A stretch of DNA of 28,217 nucleotides from Methylophilaceae bacterium (GTDB lineage Bacteria; Pseudomonadota; Gammaproteobacteria; Burkholderiales; Methylophilaceae): assembly GCA_006844635.1 (NCBI GenBank), contig SPJO01000110.1, positions 1 to 28,217 on the forward strand, in the 5' to 3' direction. Made by a program: the position numbers and the translations under genes. This document shows, one piece after another, positions 24,401 to 28,217 of the stretch. A model generated the notes under the pieces. The model was not told where the DNA came from, did no database searches, and was given only the letters and a program-made list of their open reading frames with translations. Numbering within the stretch: the stretch's first letter is position 1; each line of letters begins with the position of its first letter.

Positions 24401-24823
24401 ATCGCACAGTTAAATAAGGCAATGTTTCGCTGGTTTAAACAGCGTCACTATGACGAAGCACAATCAAACACAGGCACCGCACGCACCATTGCATGTCTGC
24501 AGACAACACTAAACAGCGACCAAGGTCGCTGGGTATTGCAGTCTCGTGATATTGCCGCAAATGAGCTAGCTATTGAATTCAGTGTAAACGGTGTTGCCAA
24601 TAAAAAAGTGGTTGATCGCACCTTTGTTGAAGACGGCGTCCGCTGGATTATCGATTACAAATCAGCAAGCTTAAACGATAATGCATCAGAGGCTCAACTG
24701 CTAGAAGCCGCCAAGCAATATCAAACGCAGCTAAACGATTATGAAAAACTATTTATAGATGAAGGTTTACCAATCAAAAAAGCCATTTTCTTCGCCAGCC
24801 TTGGTAAGCTTATTCAAATCTAA
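21434..24823 (+). CDS. AddA-like UvrD/Rep-family helicase-nuclease
   Basis: A 1129-residue SF1 helicase with a C-terminal nuclease, probably the motor subunit that unwinds and resects DNA ends for RecA loading. Helicase motifs are: Walker A APAGAGKT (26-33), ITFTNKAASEMKTRI, motif II VDEFQDTSPSQ (Asp411, Glu412), motif III GDPMQSIYRFRKANVGLF, LWRNNRST, motif V THKSKGLEFDTVILPGL (about 773-789) and motif VI VLYVAATRAERCLHLLG. The C-terminal PD-(D/E)XK module has GTLVHFYLQ, Asp1061 in VVDRTF, DYKSA with Asp1074 and Lys1076, and YQTQLNDYEKL. Together with the preceding gene this gives two nuclease sites, the AddAB arrangement, rather than RecBCD. The stop overlaps that of the convergent channel gene by four bases (CTAA) with no terminator between. 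Confidence 0.92.
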   Translation: MQPDRLQEDSLSRDQALAIDSFIVEAPAGAGKTELLTQRFLKLLSLVEAPEEIIAITFTNKAASEMKTRIMDSLTMAAAGELPTLAHKQTTFKLGQTVLARSAHLDWRLLETPSRLRIYTIDSLSANLARQMPLLSRFGTQPGVRDDPAIHYEAAATRAIEHLDNADYGHIVHDALRYFDNDTYKLTQLLADMLSRRDQWLRYTQSENTALAAETALASMVEADLLLAAEALPTRSQTALMPLARFAASNLPNDSTIAPLLDWQTPLSADANALPAWQAVADLLLTAAGTFRKSLNKNMGFPATNESKPHKEALLTLISDLQQDSNAEQALARLRILPQPQQDADTWHMIATLAQLLHIAVGELWLIFQAHGEVDFVEVANRALLALEDTTGDSTDLAMKLDYRIQHLLVDEFQDTSPSQIKLIQALTNGWQADDGRTLFCVGDPMQSIYRFRKANVGLFLKVAQQGIGHLPLKPLKLWRNNRSTPAVVDWVNTAFATVFPQQDSISRGAIAYRPFVATKATEAGAGVTIHPLLHDKASLSDDDDTALPNDTRQIEADRIIEIIQQTRADKPDATIAVLVRARNHLKALVTEIRRNHPQLSFQAVEIEELANRQVVQDLLSLTYALHQRADRVHWLAVLRAPWCGLTLADLHALIADDQHSTLMQLMHDETRLNTLSDDGRRRLQHVRTVFSQALAHQGRMRVSRWLHGVWLMLGGADCLWEAGDVRDVQAFFDRVQQLELAGQFSPQHLAEEVQKLYAAPDAKADGQLQFMTIHKSKGLEFDTVILPGLDRKTGINEQPLLLWEEVSSNTAESNDIDLVVAPYTPKGQQDGSVTPYDYLKQLEKERATYEDARVLYVAATRAERCLHLLGAASVDAKDQLNAPKNTFLAMLWPVISHTFTEDAFIQPQESSTTSIEAGLSDFAPQLIRLTNTVIPAALAETPAATTENELNENKEENNNTLDADVGTLVHFYLQLIAEQDISQWSAERIAQLNKAMFRWFKQRHYDEAQSNTGTARTIACLQTTLNSDQGRWVLQSRDIAANELAIEFSVNGVANKKVVDRTFVEDGVRWIIDYKSASLNDNASEAQLLEAAKQYQTQLNDYEKLFIDEGLPIKKAIFFASLGKLIQI

Positions 24824-25908
24824 GCAGTGTTTTCTGGCACGCTATCAATATGCAATGTTTGTGTTGGAAAGGCGATTTCAGCACCTTGATCTGCAACAAT
24901 ATCGGCAATCCGAAGCAACACATCCTGTTTTACTGCATGAAAATCAGCCCAGACAACTGTTTTAGTAAAGGTATAGATAAAGAAGTCCACCGAAGAAGCA
25001 TTAAAGGCATTGAAGTTTACAATCAATGTTTTGCTGGTATCAATCTCTGGGTGCGCTTTTAACATTGCCTTGACGTCATCAACAATAGCCGCCATTTTGC
25101 TCATATCATCATAGCGAATACCTATCGTCTCTTTAATGCGTCGATTCGTCATGCGCGAAGGGTTTTCTAATGCGACAGTCGTAAACACCGCATTTGGCAC
25201 ATAAATAAGATTTTTATTAAAGCGTCTAATTTGGGTATAGCGCCAACTAATTTTCTCGACAACTCCCTCAATATCCTTATCTGGCGAACGAATCCAATCC
25301 CCAACGACAAATGGACGGTCGGTATAAATCGTAAAACCACCAAAGAAATTAGCCAGTATATCTTTTGCCGCAAAACCGATCGCAATACCACCAATACCAC
25401 CAGCAGCCAGCAAACCTGAAACACTAAAGCCTAAGGTCTGCATCAACGTCAGCACAGCAGCGATGATAATGATTAAATGGCCGAGTTTGGACAATGCATC
25501 GACCGTTGTATGGTCAACCTCTTCACCATGGACCTCTTGCTTTTCTAAATACTTCTCGCAAGCAAAAGTAATTAAGCGCCAACAGAACCAAGCCAAACAA
25601 ATGGTAATCCCGACTTCTCTTAATACCGGAATAAATTCAAATATTTCATCTTTGTTCTGGCTACCAATAATAGACAGTGAAACCGTAAGGCCAATGACCC
25701 AAATCACATATGGCAATGGCTTAATTGCTGCAAGCAATAAAGCATCGTCCCAATGGCTGCGTGTTTTCTCTGTGGCTTTTAATAATTTAGCCAGCAGATA
25801 GGAGACGATAAAATGAAGCACAATCGTTAATGTAATGACAGTAATGAGCTTGAGTAACCACAGCTCGGAAATGCCAAAAATCTCAACGTCTTTTAAAAAC
25901 TGATTCAA
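24820..25908 (-). CDS. MscS-family mechanosensitive ion channel
   Basis: Small-conductance mechanosensitive channels open under membrane tension and release solutes during osmotic downshock. From the chosen start the protein has 362 residues, with membrane helices at about 18-42, 66-82 and 97-115, another at about 143-160, and the pore-lining Gly/Ala helix SGLLAAGGIGGIAIGFAAKD at about 164-183. The family stretch ANFFGGFTIYTDRPFVVGDWI and the beta domain (EGVVEKISWRYTQIR, then VPNAVF) follow. The frame is open to 26022, but I chose the TTG at 25908: an AAGGAG ribosome site lies six to seven bases upstream and a promoter lies inside the longer frame. The extra N-terminal residues of the longer form are not family-like. 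Confidence 0.92.
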   Translation of the reverse strand: MNQFLKDVEIFGISELWLLKLITVITLTIVLHFIVSYLLAKLLKATEKTRSHWDDALLLAAIKPLPYVIWVIGLTVSLSIIGSQNKDEIFEFIPVLREVGITICLAWFCWRLITFACEKYLEKQEVHGEEVDHTTVDALSKLGHLIIIIAAVLTLMQTLGFSVSGLLAAGGIGGIAIGFAAKDILANFFGGFTIYTDRPFVVGDWIRSPDKDIEGVVEKISWRYTQIRRFNKNLIYVPNAVFTTVALENPSRMTNRRIKETIGIRYDDMSKMAAIVDDVKAMLKAHPEIDTSKTLIVNFNAFNASSVDFFIYTFTKTVVWADFHAVKQDVLLRIADIVADQGAEIAFPTQTLHIDSVPENTA

Positions 25909-25939
25909 CCCAATCTCCTTTGATGTAACGGTGCACTTT

Positions 25940-25967
25940 ACTATAGCGAGAATATACCATGATTCAA
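25940..25967 (-). promoter_or_regulatory. Sigma-70-type promoter for the MscS-like gene
   Basis: On the minus strand, TTGAAT (25967-25962, four of six) is followed by a 16-base spacer and TATAGT (25945-25940, five of six). Transcription would begin near 25933, with AAGGAG just before the TTG start at 25908. This supports the shorter protein, since the longer frame would need its start upstream of the promoter. The remainder of the 135-base gap to the divergent gene holds only AT-rich sequence and no second promoter I can defend. Confidence 0.5.
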
Positions 25968-26043
25968 TTTTAAAAAACCGCACGTGATAAAGTATCGTGT
26001 AAAATTCGACACCAACAATCACAAAGCAAGCAGTTAATTCAAC

Positions 26044-26628
26044 ATGAAAATTTTCTCAGCCCTCTATGACCGTGTGATGACTTGGTCTAAACGCCCTAAT
26101 GCGCCTTGGTATTTAGGTATTTTAAGCTTTGCGGAATCATCCTTTTTCCCGATACCGCCAGATGTGATGCTTGCACCAATGAGCCTGGCTAATCCGTCAA
26201 AAGCATGGCGGTTGGCATTGATCACCACTATTATGTCTGTATTAGGCGGTTTGCTTGGCTACCTGATTGGCGCAACAGCATTTGATGCAATAGCACCTTA
26301 TTTACAAGAAAGCGAACGCTACTGGGCAGGCTATCAGAAAGCAGAAGTCTGGTTTAAAGAATGGGGAGTATGGGCTATCTTTCTAGCGGGCTTCTCCCCT
26401 ATTCCCTATAAAGTATTCACCATTGCAGCAGGTGCACTGGCCATGCCATTACTACCATTCACGATTGCCTCATTCTTTGGTCGAGGCGCCCGCTTCTTTA
26501 TGGTGGCTGGCCTGATGAAATGGGGCGGTGAAAAAATGGAGAAAAACCTAAAAAAATATGTAGACCGCATTGGCTGGGCAACAGTTATTTTAATCATCAT
26601 CGCTGTTGCGATTATTAAATTAAAATAA
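26044..26628 (+). CDS. YqaA family (DedA/VTT-domain) membrane protein
   Basis: A 194-residue inner-membrane protein of the DedA/SNARE-associated (VTT) superfamily, whose better-known members flip polyprenyl carriers or phospholipids. YqaA-type members have no settled function. It shows the expected order: a first helix with SFAESSFFPIPPDVMLAPM, a second helix (SVLGGLLGYLIGATAF), then the re-entrant signature FLAGFSPIPYKVFTIAAGALAMPL, the FGRGARFFMVAGLM helix, and a C-terminal helix. Charged residues in FSPIPYK and GRGARF fit the conserved transport-site positions. No clear Shine-Dalgarno site precedes the ATG. It is divergent from the channel gene and ends five bases before the convergent mfd. 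Confidence 0.9.
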   Translation: MKIFSALYDRVMTWSKRPNAPWYLGILSFAESSFFPIPPDVMLAPMSLANPSKAWRLALITTIMSVLGGLLGYLIGATAFDAIAPYLQESERYWAGYQKAEVWFKEWGVWAIFLAGFSPIPYKVFTIAAGALAMPLLPFTIASFFGRGARFFMVAGLMKWGGEKMEKNLKKYVDRIGWATVILIIIAVAIIKLK

Positions 26629-26633
26629 CCGGA

Positions 26634-28217
26634 TTAAACAAACTGTTGTAGTAGCTCTTGAATTAGCTCGACACGGTGATTGATATTACCTAACTCAACG
26701 GACACCCGTAGCTTTTCTGGGCCATTCATTCGGCACCGTTTATCCCGCTGCAATAAGTTAATCAGCTTAAGCGGGTCAATATCAGCTTTAGGATTAAACT
26801 GCAATTGAATCGCCGCATCGGATGCATCAATCTTGACAATACCCAAAGGCTTAGCAGCAATCCGCAATCGATGGCAAGCCATCAACGCCTCTCCTGCGCC
26901 TGGCAATAAGCCGAAGCGATCGATGAGCTCCTCTTGCATTTCATCTAAGGCTTCGTCAGTTTCACAATTGGCTAATCGTTTATAAATAACCAAGCGCTCA
27001 TGCACATCATGGCAATAGTCCCCAGGCAGTAATGCTGGCGTATGCAGGTTAATCTCGGTTGTCACCCCTAGTGGCGCATCTAAGTCAGGCTCAGTACCCG
27101 CTTTAAGCTGCTTAACCGCATGATTCAACATATCGGAATACATACTAAAGCCAATGGCTTGCATTTCACCACTTTGCCCATCACCGAGTAACTCACCCGC
27201 ACCACGAATTTCCAAGTCATGCATCGCTAGATGAAAGCCAGCGCCTAAGTCTTCCATCAGTTGAATGGCTTCAAGGCGCTTTTGCGCCTGCTTGGTAATC
27301 TTGCGATCTGGTTCAGTCAGCAAATATGCGTAGGCTTGATGATGCGATCGACCGACACGGCCACGTAATTGATGTAACTGCGCTAAACCAAATCGATCCG
27401 CTTTATTCATGATAATCGTATTGGCTGTCGGGACATCAATCCCTGTTTCAATAATCGTCGTACACAGTAGTAAATTAGAACGCTGATGATAAAAATCACG
27501 CATAACATGCTCTAGTTCACGCTCTCTTAACTGACCATGTGCAATGGCAATACGCGCTTCAGGCAGTATTTTTTCTAGTTTTTCTTTCTGGACAAAAATG
27601 GTATCGACTTCATTATGTAAGAAGTACACCTGCCCACCACGCTTAAACTCCCGCATCACTGCTTCACGAATAATGCCTGCAGAATAGTCAGTATGGAATG
27701 TTTTAATCGCTAACCGCTTTTGTGGTGGTGTTGAAATAACTGAGAACTCACGTAAGCCTTCCATTGCCATACTCAAGGTACGCGGTATCGGCGTTGCCGT
27801 TAATGTCAGCACATCAACCTCTGCACGCAGCGCTTTCATCTGTTCCTTTTGACGCACACCAAATCGGTGCTCCTCATCCAAAATAGCTAGGCCTAAATTT
27901 TTAAACTTCACATCTTTTTGGATTAAACGATGCGTACCAATAATAATGTCAATCTTACCCTCAGCCAGCCCTTCCAAGGCTTCTGCTTGTTCTTTCTTCG
28001 TTCTAAATCGTGATATCTCAGCAATCTTAATCGGCCAATCGGCAAAGCGATCCACAAAGTTTTGATAGTGTTGCTCAGCTAACAATGTTGTGGGCACCAA
28101 CACGGCAACTTGTCGGCCGCCCATGACCGCTACGAAAGCTGCCCGTAGCGCCACCTCTGTTTTACCAAAGCCAACATCGCCACAGACCAAACGGTCCATT
28201 GGTCGACCTGACTGCAT
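26634..28217 (-). CDS. mfd: Transcription-repair coupling factor Mfd, C-terminal part
   Basis: Mfd displaces RNA polymerase stalled at DNA lesions and recruits UvrA. The visible 527 residues are the RecG-like translocase and C-terminal domain; the N-terminal half (about 620 residues, UvrB-homology and polymerase-binding regions) lies beyond base 28217, so the first visible Met is internal. Motifs: Walker A GDVGFGKT (residues 13-20 of the visible part), DEEH (114-117), TATPIPRTL, then ETGIDVPTANTIIMNKADRFG and QLRGRVGRSHHQAYAYLL. The segment FHLAMHDLEIRGAGELLGDGQ is the TRG-type translocation motif shared with RecG. The C-terminal part after about residue 385 is the regulatory D7 domain, ending in ELLQQFV. 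It converges with the YqaA gene with a five-base gap. Confidence 0.97.
   Translation of the reverse strand: MQSGRPMDRLVCGDVGFGKTEVALRAAFVAVMGGRQVAVLVPTTLLAEQHYQNFVDRFADWPIKIAEISRFRTKKEQAEALEGLAEGKIDIIIGTHRLIQKDVKFKNLGLAILDEEHRFGVRQKEQMKALRAEVDVLTLTATPIPRTLSMAMEGLREFSVISTPPQKRLAIKTFHTDYSAGIIREAVMREFKRGGQVYFLHNEVDTIFVQKEKLEKILPEARIAIAHGQLRERELEHVMRDFYHQRSNLLLCTTIIETGIDVPTANTIIMNKADRFGLAQLHQLRGRVGRSHHQAYAYLLTEPDRKITKQAQKRLEAIQLMEDLGAGFHLAMHDLEIRGAGELLGDGQSGEMQAIGFSMYSDMLNHAVKQLKAGTEPDLDAPLGVTTEINLHTPALLPGDYCHDVHERLVIYKRLANCETDEALDEMQEELIDRFGLLPGAGEALMACHRLRIAAKPLGIVKIDASDAAIQLQFNPKADIDPLKLINLLQRDKRCRMNGPEKLRVSVELGNINHRVELIQELLQQFV

Noticed and set aside
17707..28217. GreB, AddAB-like pair and Mfd as one transcription-repair island
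   Set aside because: The genes lie on different strands in separate units with unrelated membrane genes between them; this is a suggestive theme but no shared control is visible.

Overview
The window looks like ordinary chromosome from a moderately AT-rich betaproteobacterium, most likely a methylotroph of the Methylophilaceae (Methylotenera/Methylophilus type). That placement is inferred from three things: EF-P with Arg at the modified position beside an EarP rhamnosyltransferase, the yhdP-nitrilase-tldD gene order, and the base composition. I see no rRNA, tRNA, insertion sequence, prophage or CRISPR array. Coding density is very high and no gap between genes exceeds about 220 bases.

Layout. 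1-1470: 3' part of prfC (RF3). 1545-2975: a family 4-like glycosyltransferase and a short YchJ-type zinc-knuckle protein, separated by a strong inverted repeat. 2972-5470 (minus): an unrecognised acidic protein and, upstream of it, a YheS-type ABC-F ATPase. 5471-5686: divergent regulatory region with a perfect 8-bp-arm palindrome and a separate 10-bp inverted repeat. 5687-11952: yhdP, a Nit-type amidase and tldD. 12021-12290: a small histone H1-like/DUF2934 protein with its own promoter, Shine-Dalgarno site and terminator. 12357-14082 (minus): efp and earP. 14212-17587: a large unrecognised membrane protein and an exported metallo-beta-lactamase-fold hydrolase. 17707-18574 (minus): greB and a small membrane-anchored protein. 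18702-24823: a two-subunit AddAB-like helicase-nuclease. 24820-25908 (minus): an MscS-type channel. 26044-26628: a YqaA/DedA-like membrane protein. 26634-28217 (minus): the 3' part of mfd.

How the genes relate. Several products act on stalled ribosomes or polymerases: RF3, ABC-F, EF-P with its modifying enzyme, GreB and Mfd. The AddAB-like pair processes double-strand breaks. YhdP, the MscS channel and the YqaA protein belong to the envelope. Most genes are housekeeping. The less explained parts are the 803-residue membrane protein (which carries a PPPP motif beside the EF-P genes), the H1-tail/DUF2934 protein, the AddB-like subunit with apparently incomplete iron-sulfur cysteines, the unknown partner of the ABC-F gene, and the inverted repeats at 2543-2584 and 5480-5649. 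I found no convincing new multi-gene system.
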